Source: Rhodoferax sp. (GTDB lineage: Bacteria; Pseudomonadota; Gammaproteobacteria; Burkholderiales; Burkholderiaceae_C). From it: DNA of 64,000 bases. Below, in pieces: positions 10,451 through 19,472 of the stretch. Position 1 is the first letter of the stretch, and the number at the start of each line of letters is the position of its first letter. The DNA lies in NCBI RefSeq assembly GCF_023700745.1, contig NZ_JAMPYG010000006.1:1-64000 (forward strand). The letters run 5' to 3'. The position numbers and the translations under genes are program-made. Under the pieces are notes generated by a model. The model was not told where the DNA came from and made no database searches. It worked only from the letters and a program-made list of their open reading frames with translations.

Positions 10451-11100
10451 AGCCAGTCAAGGTCAAGGCCCTGGGCGACCTCAAGGTGGTCAAGCGCGCC
10501 ATCGCCGAACAAGCCCAACAACGCATCCTGCAGGCGAGCCAGCAGGTCAAGGCAGTCCAGCAAGCCGCCAGCGACAAGGACTTGTTCATCCGGGCGGCGG
10601 GTGCCGTCAAACCGCTGCCCGACAAGCGCAAGCTGCATCACAAACCAGCGCCAAAAATCCCGCCTGCCATGCAATACCAGCGCGATGAAAAAGCAGTTTT
10701 AAAAGAAGCCATCAGCGACGAATTTGATGTCTCAACATTGCTCGAATGCGACGAACACCTGAGCTTTCGCCGCCCCGGCATCGGCCCGGATGTGACGCGC
10801 AAGCTGCGCCGCGGCGACTGGAGCATCCAGCGCCAGATCGACCTGCACGGCCTGCGCCGCGACGACGCCCGCGAAGCCGTGAGCCTTTTTATCCGCGAAG
10901 CGCACAAACAAGGCATTCGCTGTGTGCGCGTGGTGCACGGCAAAGGTCTGGGCTCACCCGGTAAGGCTCCGGTTTTAAAAAGCCGCGTCCACAGCTGGCT
11001 GGTGCAGAAAAACGAGGTACTGGCCTTTGTGCAGGCCAAACCGGCAGATGGCGGCGCGGGCGCCCTGGTGGTGCTGCTGATGGCGTCGAAAGCGGTCTAA
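10447..11100 (+). CDS. Smr (MutS2 C-terminal) domain protein
   Basis: A 217-residue protein starting at a GTG that overlaps the radC stop. The N-terminal half is basic and probably disordered. The C-terminal Smr domain (residues about 125-215) shows the DLHGL motif and the [11 protein letters not shown] motif, both signatures of this nuclease-like domain. Stand-alone Smr proteins such as SmrA/SmrB cleave DNA or, for SmrB, mRNA on collided ribosomes. The sequence alone does not tell which applies. Confidence 0.93.
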   Translation: MKPVKVKALGDLKVVKRAIAEQAQQRILQASQQVKAVQQAASDKDLFIRAAGAVKPLPDKRKLHHKPAPKIPPAMQYQRDEKAVLKEAISDEFDVSTLLECDEHLSFRRPGIGPDVTRKLRRGDWSIQRQIDLHGLRRDDAREAVSLFIREAHKQGIRCVRVVHGKGLGSPGKAPVLKSRVHSWLVQKNEVLAFVQAKPADGGAGALVVLLMASKAV

Positions 11101-11122
11101 AAGAACACGCTTTATTTTCCAG

Positions 11123-11758
11123 TCAGGCAATGCCGATGACCTTATGGGTTTGGATGCTCAAGCGCCACTGGGGGTGCTGCAAGCAGTATTCGATCGCCTT
11201 CTGCGTATTCTTTTTGCCTTCCAGCCCATCCATGGGCTGGAGGAAGAAGTGCTGGAAGTCGAGATCAGCAAAGCGTTCCGGCATGGCACTGGGTTGTGGG
11301 AACACCAACTTGAGTTCTGTGCCGCGCTGCAGCACCAGCTCGGCATCGGCCTTGGGGCTGACACAGATCCAGTCGAGCCCTTGCGGCGCTGGCTGTGTGC
11401 CATTGGTTTCAACGGCGATCTCAAAGCCTGCTGCATGCAGCGCGTCAACCAAGGCTTGATCCAGTTGCAGTAGCGGTTCACCCCCGGTAAAAACAACCAG
11501 TGGTTTGCCTCCCCTGCCTGCGGGCCAATGCTTGAGGACCGCCTGCGCCAGCACTTCAGCGGATGCAAACTTCCCTCCGCCGGGACCATCCGTTCCAATA
11601 AAGTCGGTGTCACAAAATTGGCAGACCGCTTTAGACCGGTCCTCTTCGCGCCCCGTCCACAAGTTGCAACCCGTGAATCTGCAAAAAACAGCCGCGCGAC
11701 CCGCTTGGCCGCCCTCGCCTTGCAAGGTGTAATAAATTTCTTTGACGGTGTATGTCAT
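11123..11758 (-). CDS. queE: 7-carboxy-7-deazaguanine synthase
   Basis: Radical SAM enzyme of 211 residues converting 6-carboxytetrahydropterin to 7-carboxy-7-deazaguanine for queuosine. The cluster motif is CX14CX2C (the cysteines of GCNLW, VCQF and FCDT), the spacing known for the Burkholderia-type enzyme and not the classical CX3CX2C. A GGEPLLQ motif and a C-terminal KVIGIA tail are present. It is the last gene of queC-queD-queE on the minus strand, three bases after the queD stop. Confidence 0.96.
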   Translation of the reverse strand: MTYTVKEIYYTLQGEGGQAGRAAVFCRFTGCNLWTGREEDRSKAVCQFCDTDFIGTDGPGGGKFASAEVLAQAVLKHWPAGRGGKPLVVFTGGEPLLQLDQALVDALHAAGFEIAVETNGTQPAPQGLDWICVSPKADAELVLQRGTELKLVFPQPSAMPERFADLDFQHFFLQPMDGLEGKKNTQKAIEYCLQHPQWRLSIQTHKVIGIA

Positions 11759-11761
11759 AAG

Positions 11762-12856
11762 TCACAACGGCAATGCCGGCCCCTCACCGCCCACAGCAAC
11801 GATGGCGCCGCAACCTCGTGTTTCGTAAAGATCCACACGGTCGAGTTGGGGGAGTTGGATGCGCGCCTTTTGGAGTATCCATGCGGCAATACTGGCAGTG
11901 TCGCAATCAGCAAGGTCTGGGATCTCATGCAATGGACGATGGTCCAAAGACTTGAAAATGGGATTGAACAGCTCTTTCACGTCCCCGAAGTCGACCGTCC
12001 AGCCCATCACCTGATCCAACGGCGCAGAAAGGTGAAGACGCAGGGTGTAGGTATGCCCATGAATCCGCCGCAACGGGCTGCCATCGGGCGCACGTTTGAG
12101 CTGCAAGGCACTGTCAAGGGTCAGTTCTTTCCAGATCCGGTAATTTTTTCCATCAAAGTTGGCGCCGCACGAACCCGTTTCAAAAACCGTGATCCAGGAA
12201 AGTTCAGGCAACTCAGGCTTGATTCGCTCCCACAACCAACTCGACAAGATTTCGCTGGTTGGATTCTGTAAGCCTGGCAAGTCGTTCAAACAGGCAAAAT
12301 CAAGTTGCCTTTGCAACGGCGCCCATACCTCGTCAAGCCGGTCGTAATCAATGCTCAGATCACGACTGCCGAGATCCTGATTGGCATGAACGATGACCTC
12401 AAACCCATGCCCATGCATGCGCCCGCATTGATGTCCTGCAGGCACATTGGGCAATCGGTGCGCTGACTGGAAAATGTATCGCCGCCAAACATGCGCGTTA
12501 CCGGCGAGGTCAAGATCGACACCTTCATGCGCCGTGCTTTGGATGCCAATTCGCTCAATCCCGGGAACCTTCAGGTTTTGGCGAACCCAGCGCGCCAGGT
12601 TTTCGTCGGTAGGTTGCGCAAGCTGCTCATTGAGCAAACGGTAATCCAGTTGTGAAATGGCCAACTCAAGGTCGGCTCGGAGCCGGTCAACTTCACCTCC
12701 CGGGAAATGTGCCCATCCTGCAGGAGGCGCGCACCTCACCGTTGCCAGAAAACTGTGTCCGTGCAAACGACGGGAACGGTGGCCTGCCGGCAGGACGTCG
12801 ACATGCCTTGCCGCCTCAAACCCGGCCGAGGCACTGAAGAGGGTCTTGACTTGCAT
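11762..12856 (-). CDS. queD: Triple T-fold QueD (6-carboxytetrahydropterin synthase) fusion
   Basis: Makes 6-carboxytetrahydropterin from dihydroneopterin triphosphate in preQ0 synthesis. QueD is usually about 120 residues; this protein has 364, with three tandem PTPS/QueD modules (about 1-123, 124-240 and 241-364). Module 2 has the zinc histidines H133, H148 and H150, the nucleophile C144 and the pterin anchor E226, but its catalytic Asp-His pair reads D186-F187. Module 3 has an intact D305-H306 and E345, yet has L251 and L262 where the first zinc His and the Cys should be. Module 1 has S28 for Cys, Y72 for His and S107 for Glu. The start at 12856 lies two bases after the queC stop; an open frame continues upstream inside queC. 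Being the only queD in a queC-D-E operon, it is presumably active. Confidence 0.93.
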   Translation of the reverse strand: MQVKTLFSASAGFEAARHVDVLPAGHRSRRLHGHSFLATVRCAPPAGWAHFPGGEVDRLRADLELAISQLDYRLLNEQLAQPTDENLARWVRQNLKVPGIERIGIQSTAHEGVDLDLAGNAHVWRRYIFQSAHRLPNVPAGHQCGRMHGHGFEVIVHANQDLGSRDLSIDYDRLDEVWAPLQRQLDFACLNDLPGLQNPTSEILSSWLWERIKPELPELSWITVFETGSCGANFDGKNYRIWKELTLDSALQLKRAPDGSPLRRIHGHTYTLRLHLSAPLDQVMGWTVDFGDVKELFNPIFKSLDHRPLHEIPDLADCDTASIAAWILQKARIQLPQLDRVDLYETRGCGAIVAVGGEGPALPL

Positions 12857-12858
12857 TT

Positions 12859-13575
12859 TCAAACCATCCCGAAACGCATGTACAGCGGGTCTTTCAGACC
12901 GGCTTCGGCAAAGCCTTTCGCGCGCAATACGCAAGAGTCACATTGACCGCAAGGCTTGCCATCTTCAGCCGGGTCATAACAACTGCTGGTTTCTGAATAG
13001 TCGACCCCCAGACGCATGCCTTCCTGTACGATTTGCGCCTTGGTCAGGCTGATCAGTGGCGTGTGTATCTTCAATTTTTGAAGGCCCTCAACGCCCGCCT
13101 TGGTCGCCAGGTTGGCCATGGTTTCGTAAGCGGCAATGTACTCCGGACGACAGTCAGGGTAACCAGAATAGTCAAGCGCATTGACGCCGATAAAGATATC
13201 CGAGGCCCCCAGGGTTTCAGCCCAGGCCAGTGCAAAGCTCAGGAAAACCGTATTTCGAGCCGGAACATAAGTAACCGGTATGCCGCCTGACATGTCAACG
13301 GCAGTCCGGCCCTTGGGCACAGCGATATCTGCCGTAAGCGCGGAGCCACCAAACTCACGAAGATCGATTTGCGCCACGACATGTTTTGCCACGCCTTGGG
13401 AACGCGCCACAGATTCAGCAGCAACCAATTCCTGGATATGGCGTTGCCCATAGCGAAAACTCAGTGCATAAGGCTCGAAACCCTGCTCTTTTGCGATGGC
13501 CAGAACCGTTGTCGAGTCCAGCCCGCCACTGAGTAAAACGACAGCTCTGGGCCTTGAGGACAGCGCATTCGTCAT
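12859..13575 (-). CDS. queC: 7-cyano-7-deazaguanine synthase
   Basis: ATP-dependent enzyme of 238 residues that turns 7-carboxy-7-deazaguanine into preQ0. The N-terminal PP-loop [13 protein letters not shown] (residues about 16-28) binds ATP. Four cysteines in the C-terminal [12 protein letters not shown] segment bind zinc. It is the first gene of queC-queD-queE. No preQ1 riboswitch could be recognised in the short leader, which begins just after the terminator of the upstream tRNA gene. Confidence 0.98.
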   Translation of the reverse strand: MTNALSSRPRAVVLLSGGLDSTTVLAIAKEQGFEPYALSFRYGQRHIQELVAAESVARSQGVAKHVVAQIDLREFGGSALTADIAVPKGRTAVDMSGGIPVTYVPARNTVFLSFALAWAETLGASDIFIGVNALDYSGYPDCRPEYIAAYETMANLATKAGVEGLQKLKIHTPLISLTKAQIVQEGMRLGVDYSETSSCYDPAEDGKPCGQCDSCVLRAKGFAEAGLKDPLYMRFGMV

Positions 13576-13639
13576 TTAAATGATCTCCAATAGAACCAAA
13601 AAACGGCAACCATGGCAAAAACAAACGCCAGAAAGAAGA

Positions 13640-13671
13640 AAGGACTTAGAGCATTTCTACTCTAAGTCCTT
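13640..13671 (-). terminator. Rho-independent terminator of tRNA-Arg
   Basis: AAGGACTTAGAG (13640-13651) and CTCTAAGTCCTT (13660-13671) form a perfect 12-bp stem with an eight-base loop. On the minus strand a T-rich stretch (TTTCTTCTTTC) follows. It starts nine bases after the CCA end of the tRNA gene and separates it from queC. Confidence 0.85.
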
Positions 13672-13679
13672 GATTCATT

Positions 13680-13756
13680 TGGTGCGGCTGGCAGGAATTG
13701 AACCCACGACCCTCTGGTTCGTAGCCAGATACTCTATCCAACTGAGCTACAGCCGC
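13680..13756 (-). tRNA. tRNA-Arg (anticodon ACG)
   Basis: The 77-base sequence folds into a normal cloverleaf: a seven-base acceptor stem GCGGCTG/CAGCCGC, a D arm, an anticodon stem TCTGG/CCAGA with loop CTACGAA (anticodon ACG, read with inosine for CGN codons), a T arm with GGTTCAATT, and an encoded CCA end at 13680-13682. It stands alone between a haemoglobin gene and queC and has its own terminator. Confidence 0.97.
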
Positions 13757-13806
13757 TGAGCTGTGTATTCTAGCAAGGAAAAAGTCTGTTTCTCGTGTTT
13801 TCTTGC

Positions 13807-14241
13807 TCAGGACGCAGAAAAATTTGGTATTTTTTGCGCTTCCGCCTGATTGCGCATCCAGTCCGCCGTCTGAAAAAACGACTGGTTCAGACGCTCGCGC
13901 AACCCGGAAGGCACACCGGTCTCGGTCATGGCCTGGTCCATGCACGCCAGCCATTGGTCGCGCTCGACCACGCCGACCTTGAACGGCATGTGCCGCGCTT
14001 TCAGGCGCGGGTGGCCAAAACGGTCGGTGTAGTGTTGCGGGCCGCCAAGCCAACCGCACAGGAACCAGAACAACTTTTGCCGCGCATCGTCGAGCACCGA
14101 GCCATGCACGACACGCAACTCGGCGTAACGCGGCTCCAGGTCCATCAGGTCATAAAAACGCTCGACCAGGGCGTGCACGCGCTCTTCGCCACCGATCCAC
14201 GCGAACGGGGTGTCAAAGGCTGGTTTCTCTTCAATATTCAT
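13807..14241 (-). CDS. Group II truncated haemoglobin
   Basis: A 144-residue 2-on-2 globin of the trHbO (YjbI) class, thought to handle oxygen, nitric oxide or oxidative stress. Visible features are the FYDLMD helix B region, the FLCGWLGGPQHYTDRFGHPRLKARH segment holding the proximal histidine and the group II tryptophan-glycine pattern, and an RDQWLACMDQAM helix G. The start at 14241 gives MNIEEKP; an alternative ATG three codons upstream exists. It is followed downstream by tRNA-Arg on the same strand. Confidence 0.93.
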   Translation of the reverse strand: MNIEEKPAFDTPFAWIGGEERVHALVERFYDLMDLEPRYAELRVVHGSVLDDARQKLFWFLCGWLGGPQHYTDRFGHPRLKARHMPFKVGVVERDQWLACMDQAMTETGVPSGLRERLNQSFFQTADWMRNQAEAQKIPNFSAS

Positions 14242-14337
14242 TGATCGCAAATTTTACGGGAAGCAGTCATAGCGAACGACCAGCATGATTTGTTGGACGA
14301 AACCGTATTTCAAGCCTTCAGGCGCGGGCGTCAGCAG

Positions 14338-14976
14338 CTATTTCTTGATAGCCAACGATGTTGCGGAGCGCATCACCGCGGCGGTGCGCGTTTCCACGCC
14401 TAACTTGACGTAGATATGCTCCAGGTGTTTTTGCACGGTGCGTGGACTGATAGAAAGCAACGCCGCGATCTCCGCATCGGTTTTGCCGCACGCCAGCCAA
14501 TACATCACCTCGCCTTCGCGCGTCGTCAGGCCCGACGGGCTCACGGCTGGCGCCTGCACCGGACTCGGCAGCACACTGTCGCCAGACGGTGTGGCAACCC
14601 CCTTGCGCGCGTGGCGATACAGGAAAGCAAGATGCGGGCGCACCAATTCGAGCCGCTCACGGTCGCGCTCGCTGAAATCAAGTCTGCGCCGGTTCAGCAC
14701 CACGCTCACCAGCGTGTGCAGATCACTGAAAAGCGGCATCGCAATCGCATACTCAAGCCGGCTGCGCCGATAGTCGTCGCCATAGAGTGCGCTGACCAGC
14801 TGGCGGTGGCCGGTGAACAAATCGCAAACCGAGAGCGTCGTCAATTCGCTGGCCACATAGTCGCCCAGCTCTGTTACCACTGCGCGCGCAAAGCTGTTGA
14901 GATTTCCCGCCTGCGTCTCAATCCGCGCCAACAACTGCAAAGCATTGGCAAAGTCGTTTCGGGTGAGGTGGGTCAT
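14338..14976 (-). CDS. LuxR-family transcriptional regulator
   Basis: A 212-residue regulator with a C-terminal LuxR/FixJ helix-turn-helix (residues about 145-205: LTTREGEVMYWLACGKTDAE, then SPRTVQKHLEHIYVKLGVETR). The N-terminal part has a GAF-like pattern but no receiver-domain aspartate pocket, so it is not a classical response regulator. The start at 14976 is supported by GAGGAGC at the right distance. Its target is unknown. The nearest gene, divergent, is a small DUF1059 protein. Confidence 0.88.
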   Translation of the reverse strand: MTHLTRNDFANALQLLARIETQAGNLNSFARAVVTELGDYVASELTTLSVCDLFTGHRQLVSALYGDDYRRSRLEYAIAMPLFSDLHTLVSVVLNRRRLDFSERDRERLELVRPHLAFLYRHARKGVATPSGDSVLPSPVQAPAVSPSGLTTREGEVMYWLACGKTDAEIAALLSISPRTVQKHLEHIYVKLGVETRTAAVMRSATSLAIKK

Positions 14977-15243
14977 GCTGCTGCTCCTCAAGAATCATGC
15001 ATACGCATTGCTGCGTATTGATGCTTTGCCATGGCTGCTTCAGGATGTCAATGTGGGCGGTCCTTTTGTGATTCAGTGTAGATACAGCGCCTGTCCGATG
15101 CAAGCTCGCCCGCACGGATGAAGTCAAGGGGAACAATCTGCACGCCCGCTTCGCGCGCAGAAGGTGGGGCCATGTCTGGATGTCCAAACCGGCGAGACAC
15201 CTTTCAACCTGATTGACGAAGCTCAACCCTGAAAGGAAACATC

Positions 15244-15462
15244 ATGTCACGCAAATACATCGATTGCCGCGAATACCCCAGCACCATGAACTGCACCGTC
15301 GCGTTGTCGGCCGACAACGACCAGGAACTGCTGGAGGCCGCCGTGCAGCATGCGGTGGCCATCCACAGCCATACCGACACGCCAGAGCTGCGCAAGCAGC
15401 TGGCATCCATGTTCAAGTCGGGAACGGCGCCGCTGACGGTAGCGGACGCCAAGACGGTCTAG
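15244..15462 (+). CDS. Small DUF1059 protein
   Basis: A 72-residue soluble protein beginning SRKYIDCREYPSTMNC with two cysteines near the N terminus, followed by an alternating strand and helix pattern (ADNDQELLEAAVQHAVAIH). It belongs to the DUF1059 family, described as a predicted small metal-binding protein of unknown function. A clear ribosome site (AAAGGAAAC) precedes the ATG. It stands alone, divergent from the LuxR regulator. The 200 bases after it hold no gene. Confidence 0.85.
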   Translation: MSRKYIDCREYPSTMNCTVALSADNDQELLEAAVQHAVAIHSHTDTPELRKQLASMFKSGTAPLTVADAKTV

Positions 15463-15661
15463 AGGCGACTATCGTCGGTGCGCAACGAGGCGTGCAGATG
15501 GCAACAGTGGCTGCCATGACGGGATGGTGCGCAGCGGCCAGTAGGGCACGGTCAGCCATGAGGGTGCAGGTGTGGATTTTTACACGAGCTAACTAGGTTA
15601 ATGACATCGGCTTCTGGCACATGTCAATCATGCTCAAAAGCTACAAATCAAGTAGCAGCCA

Positions 15662-18181
15662 TCACTGCGCCGCGCTGCGCAGCGTCTGCACTACCGGGCG
15701 ATTCAGCACTTCGCGCAGCCCCCACCAGCCGGCGGCCAACGCCAGCACGGCACCGGCCAGCGCGCCCAGCACCGGCACCCACAGCGACACCACCCAGTCA
15801 AATTCAAAGACATACCGCGCCAGCGCCCAGCCCACCGCACTGGCCACGATGGAGGCCAGAAAGCCAGCCAGCAAACCCACGCCAGCCAGTTCCAGGCGCT
15901 GCACCTGACGCAACAGGCTGGCGCGTGCGCCGACGGCGCGCATGATGGCGTATTCACGGGCGCGCTCCTCGCGCGTGGCGGTCACAGCGGCAAACAGCAC
16001 CACCAGACCGGCGGCCAGGGCAAAGGCAAACAAAAACTCCACCGCGCCAATCACCTGGTCGAGCACGCGCTGGATCTGGGCAATGGTGGCGGTCATGTTG
16101 ACGCTGGTGATGTTGGGAAACTGGCGTACCAGGGCGGCATCAAAACCGGTCGTCTCGGGCGCCTTGAACGCGCTCATGTAGGTGGCAGGAACACCTTCGA
16201 GCTTGTCGACCGGGTACATGACAAAAAAGTTGGCCCGCATCGAGGCCCAGTCCACCTTGCGCAGCGAGGTGATTTTTGACACGGTTTGCATACCACCCAC
16301 GTCAAAGCCCAGCGTGTCGCCAAGCTTGAGGCCCAGGGTGTCGGCAATACCTTGCTCAACGCTGATGGCGCCGGCCTCGTTGGCCTGCCAGCGCCCCGCC
16401 ACCACCACGTTCTGGTTCGGTTGGGTGGCACTGTGCGACAGGTTGAACTCGCGGTCCACCAGGCGCTGGGCGCGCTCATCGGGGTAATCCTCGGGGCTTA
16501 CGTTGCGCCCGTTCACTGACACCAGACGGCCCCGGATCATGGGGAACCAGTCAAACTGGGCCACGCCTGCGTCTTTCAGGGCCTGCGTGAACGCCGGACC
16601 CTGCTCGGGCATGACATTGATGACAAATCGATTGGGCGCGCCGGGCGGCGAGGCCGCACGCCAGCTGCTGATCAGATCGGTGCGCAGCAGCACCAGCAGC
16701 ACCAGCGCCAGCAAGCCCACCGCCAGACTGCTGACTTGCACCACGGCAAACGCCGGGCGTGCCGCAATCTGGCGCGTGGCCAGCACCACGGCCGTGGGCG
16801 CCGTGGCATCGTTGACAACCGCGCGCAGCAGCTTGACAGCCAGCCAACTCAAGCCGGCGAACAGCAGCGTCGCCACCGCAAAGCCACCGACGGCAATCAG
16901 ACCGAGCTTGAGGTCGCTGCTGGCCGCCAGCAGCAAGGCAGCAAAACCCGCGACACCTAATCCCAGCACCATGAGGGAAGCTGGTTTGAGCCCGCCCACG
17001 TCACGGCGAATCACGCGCAGCGGCGGCACCTGCGCCAACTGCAACACAGGCGGCAGGCCAAAGGCCAGCAACAGCGTCAGCCCCATGCCCAGGCCAAACA
17101 GCACCGGCCAGATGCCCGGTGCGGGCAAACCAGACTCAACCAGACCCGCGAGCAAGGCAACGAAACCATAGTGCACCAGAAAACCCAGCAACACGCCCAA
17201 GGCGCTGGCCAGCAAGCCGACCAGCACAAATTCAAAACTGTAAGCCGCAGCAATGGTGCGCTGCGGCAAGCCCAGCACGCGCAGCATGGCGCAGTCGTCC
17301 AGATGGCTGGCGGCAAAACCACGGGCGGCCAGCGCCACCGCCACCGCGCTCAGCAGGGCCGCCAGCAGGGCCACCAGGTTCAGGAACTTTTCAGCCCGCG
17401 ACAGCGTGGTGCTGAGTTCGGGGCGGCCGCCCTCCAGCGCCTCCACCCTGGCGCCGCGCACGGCGCGCGACTCGACCTGCGCTTGCGCCCAGTCGACAAA
17501 CATCTGCACCGCACGGTCCTCGCCCGCCACCGCCAGGCGGTAACGCAAGCGGCTGGCGGGCTGGATCAGGCCGGTCGCCTGCACATCAGCATGGTTGATC
17601 ATGACCCTCGGCGCAAAATTCATGAAGCCGGCGCCACGGTCGGGTTCATTGACGATGATGCGGTTGACTTTAAAAGTGCTGTCACCCAGCAGCAGATCGC
17701 CCCCGAGCGGCACTTCAAGCGCGTCCAGCAAGGCGGCATCGACCCAGGCCTGACCGGGCTGGGGGATGTCGCTGGTCAAGGCCCCGTTTGAAGCTGGCTG
17801 CTCGCTCACGCGCATACGCCCGCGCAGGGGGTAGCCCTCGGTCACCACCTTGAGCGACACCAGCTTGATGCTGCCACCAGCCAGCTCGGGCGCGCGCGCC
17901 ATGGTCGGAAAACTCAGGTTGATGGTCTGCTGCAAACCCAGGGCCCTGACTTGCGCCAGAAAGGCCTCAGGAATCGGGTTGTCGCTGGACACCACGGCAT
18001 CGCCGCCCATCAACTGGCGCGCATCGCGCTGCAAGCCGCCCTTGAGCCGGTCGGCAAAAAAACTCACCGCCGTGAGCGCCGCCACCGCCAGCGTCACGGC
18101 CACCATCAACAAACGTAGCTCACCGGCGCGTAAATCGCGCGTGAGGGAGCGCCAGCCCAATTGCAAAAATGAAATCTTCAT
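15662..18181 (-). CDS. FtsX-family ABC transporter permease (YbbP-like)
   Basis: A large permease of 839 residues with the layout of YbbP-type proteins: one N-terminal membrane helix, a periplasmic MacB-like domain, then groups of helices around residues 255-420 and 460-490 and a final FtsX-type triplet at about 700-830. Such proteins pair with an ABC ATPase to release lipoproteins or act on envelope substrates. No ATPase gene is adjacent, so its partner lies elsewhere or outside the window. The start at 18181 (MKISFLQLGWRSL) is preferred over an ATG six codons upstream. Confidence 0.9.
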   Translation of the reverse strand: MKISFLQLGWRSLTRDLRAGELRLLMVAVTLAVAALTAVSFFADRLKGGLQRDARQLMGGDAVVSSDNPIPEAFLAQVRALGLQQTINLSFPTMARAPELAGGSIKLVSLKVVTEGYPLRGRMRVSEQPASNGALTSDIPQPGQAWVDAALLDALEVPLGGDLLLGDSTFKVNRIIVNEPDRGAGFMNFAPRVMINHADVQATGLIQPASRLRYRLAVAGEDRAVQMFVDWAQAQVESRAVRGARVEALEGGRPELSTTLSRAEKFLNLVALLAALLSAVAVALAARGFAASHLDDCAMLRVLGLPQRTIAAAYSFEFVLVGLLASALGVLLGFLVHYGFVALLAGLVESGLPAPGIWPVLFGLGMGLTLLLAFGLPPVLQLAQVPPLRVIRRDVGGLKPASLMVLGLGVAGFAALLLAASSDLKLGLIAVGGFAVATLLFAGLSWLAVKLLRAVVNDATAPTAVVLATRQIAARPAFAVVQVSSLAVGLLALVLLVLLRTDLISSWRAASPPGAPNRFVINVMPEQGPAFTQALKDAGVAQFDWFPMIRGRLVSVNGRNVSPEDYPDERAQRLVDREFNLSHSATQPNQNVVVAGRWQANEAGAISVEQGIADTLGLKLGDTLGFDVGGMQTVSKITSLRKVDWASMRANFFVMYPVDKLEGVPATYMSAFKAPETTGFDAALVRQFPNITSVNMTATIAQIQRVLDQVIGAVEFLFAFALAAGLVVLFAAVTATREERAREYAIMRAVGARASLLRQVQRLELAGVGLLAGFLASIVASAVGWALARYVFEFDWVVSLWVPVLGALAGAVLALAAGWWGLREVLNRPVVQTLRSAAQ

Positions 18182-18269
18182 GCTGCAACGATAGCGCACC
18201 CGGCGACAAGGCGGCGCCGGACGGGCTCAGCAACCCGACGCCGCGGGCGTGTTTGCACGATTCTGAAAC

Positions 18270-18321
18270 CTTGCGGGTCAGACCACTCGCAGCGCGACGT
18301 GCTCTGACCCCAACTGATTAA
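18270..18321 (-). repeat. Polar palindromic repeat A, copy 1
   Basis: Stem arms GGGTCAGA (18275-18282) and TCTGACCC (18303-18310) enclose a second small stem (TCGC/GCGA). On the minus strand the element begins with CTTAATCAGTTG, and the TAA inside this flank is the stop codon of fdhD. Copies 2 and 3 are at 24511-24560 and 50651-50704, in the same orientation relative to the upstream gene. Confidence 0.8.
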
Positions 18322-19163
18322 GTTGGCATCGCAATACGCGTTCCTGCGAGTTCGGGCTGCAACACCAGGCGACTGGCCCCGCTGTAGCAGAGAAAGCGCT
18401 TGTTGGTGGCCCGCCCAATGGCACACAGGCCCAGACGCTGTGCCACCTCCAGCCCCATTTGTGTGATGCCACTGCGCGACACCACGATCGGCACCCCCAT
18501 TTGCGCCGATTTGATGACCATTTCGCTGGTCAAGCGCCCGGTGGTATAAAAAACCTTGTCAGCGCCAGACATCTTTTCTTCCGGGTTCATCCACATCCAG
18601 CCGGCAATCGTGTCAATGGCGTTGTGCCGGCCCACGTCTTCGATAAAAACCAGCATGTCTGCGCCATGAAACAGCGCACAGCCATGCACCGAACCCGACG
18701 ATTTGTAGGTGGTTTCCTGCAGCCGGATGGCGTTGACGATGCCGTACAGATCGGTTTGCGAAAGCGTGGCAGCGGGCAGAGTAAGGCGGTCCACCTCGGC
18801 CATCAGGTCGCCAAAGACACTGCCCTGGCCGCAACCGGTGGTCACGACCCGTTTGGCAGTGCGCGTCTCGATGTCTGAAATGCCCTGGCGGGTTTTGACC
18901 GCAGCAGCACCCACCTCCCAGTCCACGGTGATGGAGTCAACCTCGGCCACGCTGGCCACCAGCCGCTGGTTGCGCAGGAAGCCCAGCACCAGCAGTTCGG
19001 GTTGCGCACCCAGTGTCATGAGCGTGACCAGTTCACGCTTGTCCACGTACACGGTGAGCGCACGCTCGGCCGGGACGGACACGGTATCAGTGTCGCCAAA
19101 CTCGTTGACGACCAACACCTCGCGGGTGAGCGGCGCGCGCGCCTGGGTAAGACGGGGCAGCAA
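18318..19163 (-). CDS. fdhD: Formate dehydrogenase accessory sulfurtransferase
   Basis: Carries sulfur to the molybdenum/tungsten bis-MGD cofactor so that formate dehydrogenase becomes active. The 281-residue protein begins at TTG (19161-19163), two bases after the preceding stop, and has the TTGCGQGS cysteine region (Cys111) followed by the ALFHGADMLVFIEDVGRHNA core. Only one cysteine is seen where E. coli FdhD has a Cys-X2-Cys pair. Its stop codon lies inside a dispersed palindromic repeat. It is the last gene of the formate dehydrogenase operon. Confidence 0.95.
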   Translation of the reverse strand: MLPRLTQARAPLTREVLVVNEFGDTDTVSVPAERALTVYVDKRELVTLMTLGAQPELLVLGFLRNQRLVASVAEVDSITVDWEVGAAAVKTRQGISDIETRTAKRVVTTGCGQGSVFGDLMAEVDRLTLPAATLSQTDLYGIVNAIRLQETTYKSSGSVHGCALFHGADMLVFIEDVGRHNAIDTIAGWMWMNPEEKMSGADKVFYTTGRLTSEMVIKSAQMGVPIVVSRSGITQMGLEVAQRLGLCAIGRATNKRFLCYSGASRLVLQPELAGTRIAMPT

Positions 19164-19165
19164 GT

Positions 19166-19453
19166 TCAGGAATTCTGCGGTGGGGCAGGAACAAACGGCC
19201 CGGGGTCAACACAAGCGCTGGCCGGGGCTGCGCCCTTGGCCGTGCTCTTCATGTAATGCGCCACCACCCGATCCTGCGCCTTGCACAACAGGAAACTTTC
19301 CACCTTGCCGGCCCAGGCGGCTTTGGCTGCGGCCTCGGCCGCCTTGGCCTTGGCCTCATCCGAGAGTTCCGGCGCTGGCAACTTGGCAGCCACCACTGAG
19401 CTCAGCAAGGCCAGCACGGCGGCAGTACACAGGGTTTTCATCATCTTTGTCAT
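19166..19453 (-). CDS. Small exported protein of the formate dehydrogenase operon
   Basis: A 95-residue protein with a Sec signal peptide (MTKMMKTLCTAAVLALLSSV, cleavage near VAA-KLP). It has an alanine/lysine-rich helix, two cysteines in the mature part (LLCK and SACVDP) and a proline-rich end. I do not recognise a named family. The position between the cytochrome b subunit and fdhD, with a GGAGAC ribosome site, shows it belongs to this operon. A periplasmic assembly or electron-transfer role is possible but unsupported. Confidence 0.8.
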   Translation of the reverse strand: MTKMMKTLCTAAVLALLSSVVAAKLPAPELSDEAKAKAAEAAAKAAWAGKVESFLLCKAQDRVVAHYMKSTAKGAAPASACVDPGPFVPAPPQNS

Positions 19454-19472
19454 AGAAGTGTCTCCAGACCTC

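Noticed and set aside
13576-13639. preQ1 riboswitch before queC.
   Set aside because: The leader is short and no hairpin with the A-rich tail of that class could be found.
15631-15661. GCTAC-AAATCAA-GTAGC hairpin after the DUF1059 gene as terminator or dispersed repeat.
   Set aside because: Five-base stem, no T run, and no second copy seen in the window.
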